NCBI RefSeq assembly: GCF_014529535.1
Contig: NW_023503374.1
Location: 1,488,001-1,552,000, forward strand
Direction of reading: 5' to 3'
DNA: 64,000 nucleotides
DNA from: Bradysia coprophila
Taxonomy: Eukaryota; Arthropoda; Insecta; Diptera; Sciaridae
Made by a program: the position numbers and the translations under genes. Every line of letters starts with the position of its first letter. Position 1 is the stretch's first letter. Below are positions 1 to 11,699 of this stretch, one piece after another. The notes under the pieces are model-generated. The model saw only the letters and a program-made list of their open reading frames with translations. It was not told the DNA's origin and made no database searches.

Positions 1-187
1 TCTTTTACTTCATTCTTCATGCGCCACTAATGCCTTTCTTTTTATTTCCAACAATAAACCAATTTCCACAATGAAATTCCATTGTTTTCAGTCTGAAAAC
101 GGTATCTATGACCTCTGTAATGGGATTTGATTATTTACACAAAAATATTTGACTTAAAAAAACCGAACTGCCATCAAATCGCTCGCA

Positions 188-1580
188 CTAAGCGCCTCTC
201 GTGTCAATGTATTTCGGCAGTGCTGGCTTCTCGAATTCATTCAACTCGGCATCGTAATATTGTAGCGCTCTGAATGGTCGCAGCTCCCACGGTACCTGTT
301 CGATCAGTTCACAGCTTTAAACCGTCATTCCAGCTAAATTCTCTGTTTGTCATTTACCTGATCTTCCATGAACGTCAAATTGACACCTAAATCCTCCAGT
401 GTCGGCATACCTTCGATGACATTATCGGTAACGTATTCTCGTTCGACGCGTTCGGTATGCAAGTCACCAATGGGAAATGATGGACTGATGGCTTCGGCAA
501 TTTTCACTTTTATCATAAATGTCGGATCGTATCGCAAATCGTAACGGTAGTAGCCCCACAACTTTTCATCTTTTCGCATCTCACGATGGAACCAGTCCAC
601 CAACTCGGATAGTTTATAGCGTCTGGGTCCGATGCCTTGATAAGTCTTACCGGCCGTATCCGGATCTTTGGCAGCATTGACAATAGCCTGTGCAATATCG
701 CTCACATGAATCGGCTGTTTGAATGTTCGTTCCCCATTGTACCATAACGGCATGCCACGGAATTGACGACGCATTATGTTGGCATAGTATCGCAAGAATC
801 TATCCTCTTGGCCGTAGATGTCGGCCGGACGGATGATCGTTGCGTCGGGGAATTCTTCACGTACGGCGATTTCGCCATGATATTTGCTCGCCAGAAATTT
901 GCTTCCAGATTTTAGTAAAAGCGGCTCTGGTTTTGGTGTAACATTCATCGATGACAAGTGGATCAGTCTTTCGACACCGACTTCGCGACATGCTCTGAAA
1001 GTCGACCAATTGATTCGGTTCCAGGCATTAGAATCAATTTACGGAAATTACCTGGCAATGTTGCGTGCGCCTTCAACATGAACATCGTTGAATTTGAAAT
1101 TTTTCGTTTCCCAGTCCCGTCCAACCAGATTTACAACAACATTGGAATAGGTGATGGCTTTACGAATGGAATCCATGTCATTCAAGTGGTACGAGTGAAA
1201 CAAAACCTGTCCCAAATCGCCGACTAACTTCAACCGATTCACTTCTGAATGATCACCACGCTGGAAAGAGTTCAACAAATTAATCACGCACCGCCTATCA
1301 GACCGGCATCAAAACTTACATAGGGGAAGATGCATTGCGATCCAATTTTACCAAATTTGTTTGCGACATACCGACCAACGAATCCAGTGCAACCGAACAC
1401 TGTCACTACCATGCCATTAAAACTAGATCGACCGCCAGTACCTCGTTTCATCGAGGACAGATTTGTTGTTTTCAGTGTGCGTGGGGCCTCCGTTGAATAT
1501 GAACTCGTATTCAGGTAGACAATGCCCACGGCACGGGTTTGGTTTCCTATGGTAAAGTTAAATGTTAATCCATTTTTCAT
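188..1580 (-). CDS. NDUFA9: NDUFA9-like mitochondrial complex I subunit, complete, 4 exons
   Basis: Coding exons, transcribed right to left, are 1320-1580, 1052-1260, 358-994 and 188-295. The introns are 59, 57 and 62 bp, all GT-AG, and the phases (0, 2, 0) join without a stop to give 404 aa, the normal size for this subunit. NDUFA9 is an accessory subunit of respiratory complex I on the matrix side; it has an atypical short-chain dehydrogenase fold that binds NADPH structurally. Visible support: a basic, Ser/Thr-rich presequence suited to mitochondrial import; a Rossmann dinucleotide loop GCTGFVG at residues 63-69; the family block [12 protein letters not shown] at the end of exon 2; [17 protein letters not shown] in exon 3. 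Start ATG is at 1580; no better upstream ATG in frame was seen. The last acceptor (before 295) has a poor pyrimidine tract but is the only one that avoids an immediate stop. An AATAAA-type signal lies near 40-45 on the minus strand. Confidence 0.95.
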
Positions 1581-2799
1581 ACAGTTTCAAGAAGTGTTTT
1601 CTTGACGGTAACAATCGATGCAAATTACATAACAAATGTTTTTGCGTTCAATTTACACCGACAGGCGTTCGGATGTTACAATAAACATTTCGACTTACTG
1701 GCTAATTGTAATAATGCCATTTTGGTGGTTTTTCAATCGAATCAACTAATATTTTTCGTAAATCAAAGTAATTTCCGCAGATTCCGAACAAATTGAATCG
1801 ACAGAAAGTGACAGCCGTCACGAACGTCACCGTGCTCATTATTGTTTTATCGTTATACCGTTGGTAATGTTGTTTGGCCGCTATCGCTTTTCCGCGTTGT
1901 CGGAAAGGCGGTTTAAACTTGAAATGTCAAGTAATTTAAATAATGGATATGTTCCCAATGAATGTACAAACCAGGTATGGTCTGTTCATACTAACCGTAC
2001 CTCATGAGAGGTGAGTCTGTTTATTTGAAATCAGTATGTCCTCCGCTCCATACAAAGTTTGACATTCGACCATATCTTGTGTTGACGTTCATTGTATGGC
2101 CCAACGTCTTCTTTTAGACCGGAATAAGTAAGTAAAAGTATGTGCAAATACTTATGCAATGTGAAATGTTAGTGTTTTGGTTGATTGTTTAATCTGTGGC
2201 AGAAATATGTAATGAAGCACTTCCATGACAAGTCGTTAAAAATCTAAACTGAACATAATAGATTGTGGAAATTGTTCTCGTCACTCTAGTCACATCACTT
2301 AACTGCCGTCGAGTTGGTTGTTTAAGATACGAAATTTAAAAAACAAAATCATTTGTTAAGCAATTTCAATTTTCGATCTTGTCCATGAAAATCTTGTTTG
2401 TGTGAAGTGACAGAAGACCGACTCGCTGACAATCTATAATTACACATAATTTCTAGAGACCTAGTAGACCTATCTCTAAAATAAGTATTAAAACGAGACT
2501 GGGATGAAAAGAAAGTAAATAAAGTGAGGAGGACAAGCGAAAGTGTCTAAAACCAACCGTCCACAACACATGCCTACACAACGTTTCATGCTGAGGGCCT
2601 AAATTACGAGAAAGGTATAACAGTGGGAAAAAGGTTTTTTGACACCACAGGCGAGAAATTAGTCATTTTCTACACTCCGCTGAAACTTCAGAGACCTTTG
2701 TTGTGAAAAACGGTGTGTTTACATCGGGAAAAAAATTGGAAATTGCATTTTCTCGAAATGCAATTTTCAACTGTTCTTATTTCGTTGAATAACTCTTTC
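1581..2799. other. Intergenic, with a partial copy of a hairpin repeat
   Basis: No gene is recognisable. About 1995-2095 matches the right half of the hairpin element at 39471-39595: the stretches GAGGTGAGT, GTCCTCCGCTCCATACAAAG and TTGACATTCGACCATATCTT recur in the same order. At 2588-2612 a GCTGAGGGCCTAAATTACGA stretch is shared with the end of the palindrome at 35782-35920. The rest is AT-rich with nothing I can support. Confidence 0.5.
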
Positions 2800-3093
2800 T
2801 AGGGATGGAAGACGTTTAAAATTATCGATAATATTAGTCGAAAGAAATTATCGATAGTCGATTAATCATATCGTTATTGATAATTTAATAATTATCGATA
2901 ATTATCAAAATATCGATATTTTGATAGTTATCTGAAAATTCATGATAATATACCGATATATCGATAAATATCGGATTTTTGGACCGAAATATCGATATAT
3001 AGAATTATCGATATCTTGATAATTATCAAAATATCAATAATTATCGATTATCGATATTTTTTGATAATTTTCGATAATTTTCGCCCATGCCTA
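2800..3093. mobile_element. hAT-like MITE rich in TATCGAT, with 8-bp target duplication
   Basis: The 294-bp element is flanked by the perfect direct repeat ACTCTTTC (2792-2799 and 3094-3101), the 8-bp duplication expected of hAT-type transposases. The ends are short imperfect inverted repeats, TAGGGATGG on the left and CCCATGCCTA on the right. The interior is an AT-rich run of degenerate ATTATCGATA units that can fold on itself repeatedly. It carries no coding capacity, so it is non-autonomous. The termini resemble those of the element at 41007-41342 (TAGAGATGAGC), suggesting mobilisation by the same transposase type. The superfamily label is inferred from duplication length and terminal sequence only. 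Confidence 0.75.
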
Positions 3094-3367
3094 ACTCTTT
3101 CTCGTTGTAACCGTCCCTTTGTTTTTCTTTTGAATGCAACTCTAAGAGAAAAATGGTGAAATCACACTATGCACTCATGATAAACGTTGTGTTCGCATCG
3201 GGAAAAATAGAAAATTGCAACTCCTGTGATTCGTGGTCTTCGCTTCGCTCTTGTTGAAAATTTCAATTTTTTCCCCTCTCGGTAAACAAATAAATATTAT
3301 AAAACAGGAATCAACCATAAAGTGACTGCTACTTTGTGACAAAACAGCAAAATCAATTTTATTTTTA

Positions 3368-3613
3368 TTAAAAATTTACATAATCGAATTCTCGGTCCAT
3401 TTTCAAGCAAAGTGTTAAAATCATTTTCTCATTATCCCACGAATCTTTACCCAAATCCGGATTGATCGGTTGCAATAATGGTAATTTAAATCGATACACT
3501 GCCGTTCCCAATTCAATATCATTTCCGAGATCATTTTTTGATACTGACAATTTTGTGCCTCAATGCTCACAGTTTTGTCAGCCGTGGAAATTTGAATAAT
3601 CATCTCATCGCAG
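3368..3613 (-). pseudogene. C-terminal exon of a PIH1D3/DNAAF6-like gene with an apparent frameshift
   Basis: Read on the minus strand, an acceptor (TTTGTTCACATGCAG, ending at 3614) opens a frame encoding CDEMIIQISTADKTVSIE. A second frame then encodes a stretch ending KMDREFDYVNF and a stop at 3368-3370, with AATAAA immediately downstream. The end matches my recollection of the C-terminus of PIH1D3/DNAAF6, a CS-domain cytoplasmic factor that helps preassemble axonemal dynein arms; members end in a similar (M/T)xRExDxxNF motif. The two frames join sensibly only if one base is missing near 3558. That is either a real disabling deletion or a sequence error. I found no upstream exons before the CAP gene at 4575, which favours a remnant. 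A conserved gene with exons outside the window is possible. Confidence 0.45.
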
Positions 3614-3639
3614 CTGCATGTGAACAAATGCAAAAACAT

Positions 3640-4574
3640 TTTATTCCGAATTCTAAATAATAAAAAAAATTATTTGTTCACCGATGGAAAATAAGTTGGA
3701 AATTTCATTTCGAGGGTGTTGTGTCCCGAGAAAATGACAATTCCATACTATAGAATCCATAGGACAACACAACGTTTCTCCCGAAGTTTGATCTTAGGTG
3801 AGAAAGGGAAGTTGTTAATTTAACATATTAACATCGAGATTTGCTTCAGCTGTTTCACCAGCTGGTACCTTATACAAGCACACTGCGTAAAGGTAATTAC
3901 GCAGAAATCAGTATCCCAAAAATGCTACAAATTCTTGATTCAGAATTTCTCATAAATATTGTTGACAATTTAACTACTGACAGTACAATAGTCTACTGTG
4001 CTTAACGGTCTCAACATTTTGCATAGTCAGACCGTAGTTGCCATTTCTTCCCGTTCGTCGATTGAAGTTGGAGCTTTTCTTTTATAATCGTTGGTGGTCT
4101 TACTTATTTCTAATGCTACTCTCCTGCTACACTGCGGTTGCCCACACACATCGCGTTCTTTGAATGCGAGGCGCATTGGAATATTTAAAAGTAATTTAAA
4201 CCATTTTGTTTTTTGGACTAATCTTCTATAACCTTTTAATAAAAAAGTGAAACAGAAATATTTGGTGTTTGAACAAATATCACATAAATTCTATGAATTA
4301 CTTATTGCAGTCAGCAAGATTGTACTTAAAGTAATAACTGGGTAGTGGCGCTAATATAATGGTGTTTAAAATAGACAACAAATCTCGCCATACTTAACCA
4401 TTGGACAAGGAAAATTACAAATTCCCCCGGCGCCTGAAAATTGATTCGAATTGATTGCCTAGTTGATGGTAAAAAACAAACAAACGAGAAATTATAGCTA
4501 GAGAATGTTCACCGTCACTATCATTAAGCTAAAGAGAGCTGCATTTTTGTAATTGACTCAGCCGAGCCACTAAA
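3640..4574. other. Intergenic, no gene seen
   Basis: I see no coding sequence. The segment TGTTCACCGATGGAAAATAA near 3674 resembles stretches at about 2711, 3186 and 11965 (GTTTACATCGGGAAAAAA-like), a dispersed short repeat. A CAGCTG-rich stretch near 3846-3866 also recurs around 32220-32240. Confidence 0.4.
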
Positions 4575-7516
4575 CTAATCGTAAATTTTTCCTTTGCATG
4601 AACACGTTGCCAAACAACTTTTTCGTCGTTTGAAACCCTCCGTCGTCCGTGTATTACAGAGCCATGTCGACCAGTTGTTATGTAGCGCCTTGCAATTCGA
4701 TAACTGATCTGCTGCGTTACATGTATTCGTACACAATCTTGAACGAAATGAATGTTGGTTAAGGGATGTCCGCCGTCGCAATGAAAATGTAAAATTGTAC
4801 CTGATTTTATCCGATCGACAGGAATTAGGACATGCCGAGCAGGGCTGTCCAGATTTGTAAGGAAGGCCCAGTGAATCTTCGAAATTGCCTCTGAAAATGG
4901 TATTGGGGCATTACGAATGGATAATTTTAGTTGTTAGTGAAAAGTGATCACCATTTTTCGTCAAAATAGGTAATAGTTTTGCTGGTTCAACAGAACACTT
5001 ATATACCTGGTTCAGACCTGAGATAAAGTCAAAAACTTCTCAGTCTATGTGCAAACATCGTCTATCTCACTACTAATTGTTTCATTGCTTCTATAATTCA
5101 CATTCATATAGCAGAGTGTAAAATGTTATTTTTCCCCTCCATAAATTAGATAAGATTTCGTGCCACAATTAATTTTCATAGAATAGAAGATACAAAACGG
5201 TCAAATTATCTGCGAAACGGTGTTCGGTTTTAAATTTTGTTGTATTGTGTCTAAAAGATCTTAAAATAGAAATGATGGGAACACCATCCATAAAATCTAC
5301 TTGAAAAATGTATTTCTATTCAGGCGGACAGAAAATGTCACATTCTCTCACTAGATAGAGACACAAAACAACAACTGTCTCTCTAACTTTTATTTCCCAA
5401 TTCTTCCTACTACCTGAGTCAAAAAGACACCTTTTTGGCCCTAGTGACATAACATACTATTTCGACCTTTACTTATCTTTCTTTTACCTATAATTTCAAA
5501 ATAAAGACTTGACTCACGTAGGACAATAATTGCAAACGTAATTAAAGAATGGTTTTCCACGAGGACTATATCTGCCGGAACATTTCGTTATACCACAGCC
5601 AACTTTGTGTGTAGCTGCCCATACCATTTGCGTATAGTGTCCAACTGCTGTGGAATTATTGTGCTTAGAGCCATAAACAAATTGCTCCCGTTCAACAAAC
5701 CTAAACAAAAACCAGAGCGAAATAAAGCGGAAATTTTGACCTTGATTTCTCCAAAAATTAAGGTGACGCGATATCTATCTTACCATGATTGCAATGCGAA
5801 CAGCCTGAAATAATAAATATTGGTTTAGTCAGTACGTGACGGTTCACTTCAATTTTAAGTATATTTTACCAGTGCACTTTATGACTAGATACAAAGATGT
5901 TTTGTCCACAAGAGGGAAAGTGTTTTACGGCTCTACTCTCAACTGGATCATGAACTATAAACCACAAAACAGTAGGGTCAGTGTCGCATCACGAATTTCG
6001 AATTGATTTTAAGAACTTTTGCTTCCACCATGCGAAAGTAGAACATTACATAGCGGTTTGCCCCCCGCGAAAATGATGGATTGCATGTGGACTATTTTTG
6101 GTTAATTTTTCGTGGATTTTTAAGTGTGGTAGGCAGTAAAACAGAATACATTGGATACTGCGAAAGTAATTCATTACATGAGGTAACAATTTTGTGATAC
6201 TAACATACTCTTTCTTGCATTTTCGGGCAACTCGTTTAGTGAATTACTTTCACAGCATCCCTACTACTTTCGATTCGTGTTGACCGATCGCAGGCGGCAA
6301 GCATATTTACGTCACCTTAATGCAATTTATTCGTTTCTTTTGATTTATACAAATCTTTTACTGAGACGTGAAGTTGGCTATTATAACCTATATCTCTGTC
6401 GACCACAGATGACATAATACTCTACTGCTAAACGTTTTAAACACAAAATCTTACCGAGAAAACGACACTGATCCGCCCACTTCTGGGCAGCTCGGGCAGC
6501 TCCATTATGCCACTGCTACAAAATGTTGCAAACAAAATATCGGAATTACTATTTACATTTCAAAACAATTACAGTGGATTACTATATTAGTGAAGTAATG
6601 AGATATCCAGATGAGTGAAAGCATCCGAGGGCATCAGCTTCACAGATATAGTTTGCTATTTTATTCAAAAATGTGAGGTAAAGTTAACTTTACTGTACGG
6701 ATCCAAAACTTTACCTCAAATTTTTGAATAAAATACCTTACTTGGCAATGTGGTAAATGATGAAAATGGTACTTCTTGTGTGTTTACCGACCTCAAATAT
6801 GCCTCGATTGGCAAATTTCACACAAGAGAAGTTCCTTTTACATCATTGGCTCCATTGGTAAGTGAAGTACTATTACTCACTAAGCCCCCGGGAAATGAGT
6901 TGAGTTATTACTCCGTTGACATGAGCGTTGAAAGCTCATTTCCCGTGGCTTAGTAAAATAACTTACATAATTGTTTGAAACTTTATATTTTGGCTTGTGA
7001 AGTTGCATACCTCGCCATCGACTCGATCTGCAAACGGCACACTTTGCGAAATAAAAAGTTCCAAACAAGAACGTAATATACTATTACTTTACGAGCTTAC
7101 TTTACTTCACCCGTGAGGGAAAAGCCTCATTACTTCACTAGCAAAACAAAGAATAATAAAATGAATGAGAAGGTAGTAGAAACTGACCATGCTTAACATA
7201 TTCGATGCGGGAGGCAGTACTTTTGTCCGAAAATAATCGTGTAACATGACTATGCGCCGTTGAACTCGTTTCAATTTTGTTGAAATCATTCGCTGAGGCA
7301 CTTTGTCACCATAAATTTGAGGCACTGTTGACATTCGGCACCGAATAGAGAAAAAAAATGTTTTTTTTTATATTTTGTCCACTTCCATGTCAATGAATCA
7401 TTAAATGTGAATTTATTTATGGTTTCGAATTTGAACTCACTTTGATTCACTTTCATACATTCGACCGTTGATATGGCGGCAACCAATAAAATCAATGTAA
7501 ATACCATCTGGGTCAT
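4575..7516 (-). CDS. Secreted CAP/SCP-domain protein (antigen 5-like), complete, 8 exons
   Basis: Exons, right to left: 7441-7516, 7188-7324, 6455-6515, 5870-5954, 5784-5804, 5518-5700, 4801-4890, 4575-4737. All introns are GT-AG and the phases close exactly, giving 271 aa. CAP proteins are secreted, disulfide-rich proteins; insect members include antigen 5-like and other cysteine-rich proteins, most of unknown molecular role. Seen here: a signal peptide in about residues 1-20; the first CAP helix with LHDYFRTKV (His54); a CGQNIF motif; SCP signature GHYTQMVW at 147-154; the second signature YVCNYCPTGN straddling exons 6 and 7; and a C-terminal cysteine-rich extension (about residues 190-271) with CTNTC, WLC and CLATCSCKGKI. 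The fifth exon is only 21 nt (see findings). Intron 2 is 672 bp and carries inverted-repeat insertions. Nothing suggests the gene is broken. Whether it is salivary, venom-related or developmental cannot be told from sequence. Confidence 0.9.
6656..6735. repeat. Inverted repeat in CAP gene intron 2
   Basis: The stretch ATTTTATTCAAAAATGTGAG with AGGTAAAGTT is mirrored after a short spacer by AACTTTACCTCAAATTTTTG with AATAAAAT. This forms an approximately 80-bp hairpin within the intron between exons 7188-7324 and 6455-6515. It is probably a small foldback or MITE. A second one, with GGGAAATGAG and CTCATTTCCC arms, follows at about 6880-6950. Confidence 0.6.
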
Positions 7517-8114
7517 GATTGAGTGCCTATTGTAAAACTGTGAATTTATTGAATATCGATTCGCGTGTGTTTGTTATTCTTGTGTATAATCAACCAAAAT
7601 ACAAAATTGCCAAAGATATTCATAAATTCAATTACTTAAAATGCATAGTTCAATTTGTATAAGTATGACTAGAGCCAGATGGTTTAATGGGTAAAATACG
7701 ACGATGATAGTCAAGAGATTGAATTTAAAAAAAAATGCGTTGGCGGTTTTATTGATTGCTAATTTTTTTTTTCTTATTTATATTGAATAAATGGACGGAC
7801 AGTTCAAACTTGTTTATTTGATATTTTTTTTAAGTGATCGAATTCAGTGTGCAACTGAAGTAAACGGAAACATGTAAGTCACATTTGTAATTCTAGCTTT
7901 GAGTTGAGCTTTAGACAGAACCTGTTATTGGCCGTAAAAGACTCTTAGTGAGTACTCTTTAAATAACGCAATGTAGAACTAGTGCTAGTGCAAATTTTGT
8001 GGTGCTATACTGGTACAAACAAGAGTCAAAAAAAATTTCGTGCCAAGAAGAGTTTGTAATAACGAAAAGAGAATTTCAGTTGTGGTCTTAGTTCGGCTTT
8101 GCAGTTTCATAATG
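7517..8114. promoter_or_regulatory. Upstream region of the CAP gene
   Basis: This is the sequence 5' of the CAP gene start at 7516 on the minus strand, so it should hold that gene's promoter and 5' UTR. It is AT-rich with long A and T runs. I could not place a TATA box or initiator with confidence and see no coding sequence. Confidence 0.3.
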
Positions 8115-8122
8115 CTGGAAGC

Positions 8123-8398
8123 TAAATAGCCTCAATACAAACAACACACTCTCTACGGATAATAGCGGCAGAGTCAAAATGACCCAAAATTTTATCGGCT
8201 AAATTCGAAGTTTTTGGACAAAATGATGTATGGACGACTTGTTCATTATCAAAAATAAGGGGCACCTTCCAAACATCACTCTTCGATTAGACCACGGGTA
8301 CCACCCGAAACCACCTGGAACCACTTGCAAAAATCAAGCAAAATTTCGACTCTGCCGCTATTATCCGTAGAGTGTGTTGTTTGTATTGAGGCTATTTA
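8123..8398. mobile_element. MITE with about 50-bp terminal inverted repeats and 8-bp target duplication (full copy)
   Basis: The 276-bp element has near-perfect inverted ends of about 50 bp. The left begins TAAATAGCCTCAATACAAAC and the right ends with its complement, GTTTGTATTGAGGCTATTTA. It is flanked by the direct repeat CTGGAAGC (8115-8122 and 8399-8406). Eight-base duplications fit a hAT-type transposase. No coding capacity. A second copy with a shortened end lies at 54433-54673. Confidence 0.88.
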
Positions 8399-8590
8399 CT
8401 GGAAGCAGACACGACCATTGAGAATCTGCTCTAATCAAATTTTTCATTGTTCTAATGTCACTTTTGACGCTTAACAAACAATTAAATTAAAACAATGAAA
8501 CTATTGATCGAAAGAGATTCTCAATGTTTCGTCTGTTTTCAACATAACAAGCACTGCTTGACTTCTGTATGAGATACAATCTTAGTTTTA

Positions 8591-8612
8591 TCTCTCTCTC
8601 TCTCTCTCTCTC
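8591..8612. repeat. (TC)n microsatellite
   Basis: An uninterrupted TC dinucleotide tract of about 11 units. Confidence 0.95.
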
Positions 8613-10088
8613 GAACACAGTTATACCATTCGATTTTCTCTTTTAGGGCTCCTTACTAAAAGGAGCTTGTGACCGGTACTCTTACCCTATTTAAAAGTCA
8701 TCATAAAGTTATCATGAAACTAAGCTTCATTCGTTGTAGCGACCTTATCAATTTCATGATGAGTTTTTCTGACTCCTACTCTTATTAATATCGGATCTAC
8801 CTATGCATAAACGTTAAAAGACGTACAGTATTGAGTTGAGAGACACTCCAACGTTTTAAGAAAAAGCTTTGTTTTAGGCTGAATGCTTTTTAAGTTTGAG
8901 TTTTTAAGAGAGTTTCGACTTACTGCTGATTTAGATACACAATGTACAGTTAACGAAAAATTTCTTCTGTTTTCAGTTATTTTCGCATTGTCGTTAAATG
9001 TCAAACTTGCATTTCTTACCAACTGTCTTTGATTGATTCATTTCAATCGAGAAAATTCAGCAGCAAATGCAAGATTGACAGATTATGACTATGCGAAAAG
9101 AGCTGAAAACAATAGTATTTTACACGCTACATGTGTCAACAACAAACGTTGAAAAGTACTCATTTTCTTGAGTTTTTTTGACCTCGGCTACCTCGGAATA
9201 AAAGAATTCACACGAAAACTCTGCTTTTCATCTTTTTATCCCTAGTCATGTAAAATACTATATGTTGATCCAAGGCATAGCCGAGGTCAATAAACACACG
9301 AAAACAAGATTTTTCACCATTTTATCCCGAGTTATGTAATGAGCGTCGAAAGTAGTGCTTGAAACATGAAAAGTACTATTTTCGACGCATGGTAAAAGAA
9401 ATATTTCGTTTACTTTACATTACTACTAAACTGTCATAAGATTCAAGTTACCTTTCTGGTTTGTCGTTACTTTCAAAAATGTTTGCAAAACTTCCAAACT
9501 GCTAATCAGTAAATGATTTAAGTTAAACTACAGCAGAAAAGAAAAGAACTTAAATCACATTTCTCAATTAAAAAACTATTCACTTGATTTAAATGGATGT
9601 CATATGCCTATCAATGATTTAACTTTAACTAATAATTGCTGTTGGTTACACAAACATTATATTGTTATTCACTAAGCATAATATAAGCTGCACCCAGAAT
9701 GTTAATTTTTCTTTTCTTTTTTCAATTCGGATACTTATAAGCTGCAACAATGTTAAGTTGTAAAAGAAATAATTGATTACAACTTGAAGCACACGCGACT
9801 TTTCAGTAACACCGATAAACTTGAACTGCCATCATCTTATGCAAAAATTTTCTTAATTTGGCATAACTTGCGTTAAACAATAGTGTTCGTGCTGTGTAGT
9901 TCAAAAACCGAAATTGAGAACTTCAATCTAAAAGCGCGTGGTGATATTGAAGATAAAATATATCGGCTTTGTTTCCTCAATGACTCGTCTTCGCATCACT
10001 ATTACACCTGTACGCCGCCAATGTGGTGTATCATGTGGTGTTAATCTTAACGCTAATTTTATCTCACAGTCGGTGAAGAGTTTTTTTT
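8613..10088. other. Intergenic with dispersed repeat pieces
   Basis: No gene is recognisable. Between about 9110 and 9400, stretches such as ATGTAAAATACTATATGTTG, CCGAGGTCAATAAACACACG and TGCTTGAAACATGAAAAGTA are shared in part with 13490-13530 and 29390-29790. This suggests a dispersed repeat family whose ends I could not define. Confidence 0.4.
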
Positions 10089-10520
10089 AGCCCCGTACGA
10101 AGTACAAAGGGGCTCATAGGATTACGATGCCGTGTGTAATTGATGGAATTCGAAGCAGACGGTAAGGGCAAAGTGTTTGCCTATGTTCATAGATGACGAA
10201 TCCGCAATAAAAATTGTGTCTGTCCGTCAAGTCGATATCTTGAGTAAATCAAATCCGATTTCCGATTTAAAAATAAAAATTTCCCTGAAAGATAGTCGAA
10301 ATAGTGAGGCTAAGTTCGAAGATGGGCCTATTCAAGTCGGCCCTTCGTGAGTTAGGGCCGCCTAAGTGTTTTAAGGTTTTTTGGGGATATATATGGCAAA
10401 ATAAACGATGGAAATGTAAATGACACGGCAAATGATTGTCAATACCAATCCAGGAAAGAAACGTTTTTTAAAATGGGGTGAGTGGACCGTGAATTAGGGC
10501 CTTAGAAGTGAAAGGCTACT

Positions 10521-10950
10521 CGGCCCTATGTGTATTTTTCATATAACTAGAGTAAATTTGATCCGTTTTTCCTAATTTTTGGGTTTCGTTTAAAAGGTAA
10601 TCGAACACCGAATAGAATGTTGTTGGAAAAAAATTGGGTTCTTGGACTAAGGCCGCTATTGGGGCCCTAAGTGTATTTTACATATAACTCGAGTAAATTT
10701 CCTCTGTTTTTCGTAATTTTTGTTTCATTTGGAAGGTAATCGAAGGCCGAATAGAATCTTGTTGAAAAAAAAAATTAAATTTGGGTCCTTGAAGTAAGGC
10801 CGCTACTAGGGCCCTATGTGTATTTTGCATATAATTCGAGTAAATTTCCTCCGTTTTTCGTAATTCTTGTTTCATTTGGAAGGTAATCAAACACTGAATA
10901 GAATGTTGTTATTTTTTTTTTAATTTAGGTCCTTGGACTGAGGCCGATAA
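10521..10950. repeat. Tandem repeat, about 144-bp unit, three copies
   Basis: Units begin near 10524, 10666 and 10812. Each contains GGGCCCTAAGTGTATTTTAC-like sequence, AACTCGAGTAAATTTCCTC, a CGTAATTTTTGTTTCATTTGG-like stretch trimmed by small indels, GAATAGAATGTTGTT and GGTCCTTGGACTGAGGCCG variants. Spacing is 142 and 146 bp. The array lies within the CCCGTACGAA element. Confidence 0.8.
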
Positions 10951-11033
10951 GTGTAGTATTTATACTCAATAAATTAAATTAAATTTTAAATTTATGTTAC
11001 ATTAGAAAGAAACGTCGTACGTGATCACACCCG

Positions 11034-11456
11034 CCCTGAACAAAAATAAAGTTTTACCGAAAATGCACCCAAAAATTGATCGCTGTTCTGAATAGAGGGA
11101 CCCTAGGGGCAGACGAGCCGACTTTTTATCAGCTCGTATGGGGCAAAATTTTGGTAAACAAAAGAAATACGTAAAACCGTATGGGGCAACGTATGGGGCG
11201 ACAGGAAGTCGTACATCTGCCCCATACGCCGTACAGAACTCGGCGCGCCTGCCTAGGGGAGTTCAAAACGATGGTCCGTTAAACTGGACCAGATGCTTCC
11301 TCAGGCCATACAATTTTTTCCTTAGTTGTATGGGTGTGGGGAAGCTCTGGTCCAGCTTAACGGACCATCGTTTTGAACTCCCCTAGGGTCCCTCTATTTA
11401 GAACAGCAATCAATTTTTGGGTGCATTTTCGGTAAAACTTTATTTTTGTCCAGGGG
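11034..11456. mobile_element. Foldback element with a second hairpin nested inside
   Basis: The outer arms are about 74 bp (11034-11107 and 11381-11456): AATAAAGTTTTACCGAAAAT and ATAGAGGGACCCTAGG on the left are complemented on the right by CCCTAGGGTCCCTCTAT and ATTTTCGGTAAAACTTTATT. Inside, 11252-11294 (AGTTCAAAACGATGGTCCGT) is mirrored at 11347-11387 (ACGGACCATCGTTTTGAACT). The central segment 11108-11251 is G/C-rich with repeated GTATGGGGC. Two foldback insertions stacked on one another is the simplest reading. Confidence 0.75.
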
Positions 11457-11699
11457 GGTGTGGGGACTTCGTAATTGCGCTATGTGCAATTTCTAAGATG
11501 TACACATTTATTAATAATTTTACTTTAACTAAAATGAAAGCAAAATAAAATGATCGAGTCTTGAGTCTTGAGACTCGATCATTATTTTGCTTTTACCTTA
11601 CATTTACGGGCGCAATAGGCTTACGGTAAAATTAGGGCGACAGACGCGCTAGGGTCTCTCACGCAATAGATATACGGGTTCGTACGGGGCTCAGTCGCA

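Larger units (their letters stand above)
10089..11691. mobile_element. 1.6-kb repeat element with AGCCCCGTACGAA inverted ends
   Basis: The left end AGCCCCGTACGAA (10089-10101) is exactly mirrored by TTCGTACGGGGCT (11679-11691). The body shares phrases with the element starting at 55593: CCGTACGAAGTAC, ATAGGATTACG/ATAGGTTTACG, TGTCTGTCCGTC, and GGCTAAGTTCGAAGATG followed by CCC-TC-TGAG-T-GGGCC. The two are therefore one family. No ORF of plausible transposase length is present; it looks non-autonomous. It contains a tandem array (10521-10950) and a double foldback (11034-11456). Confidence 0.65.

Noticed and set aside
11138-11386. Open frame inside the foldback
   Set aside because: It spans both arms of a hairpin and encodes no recognisable domain.
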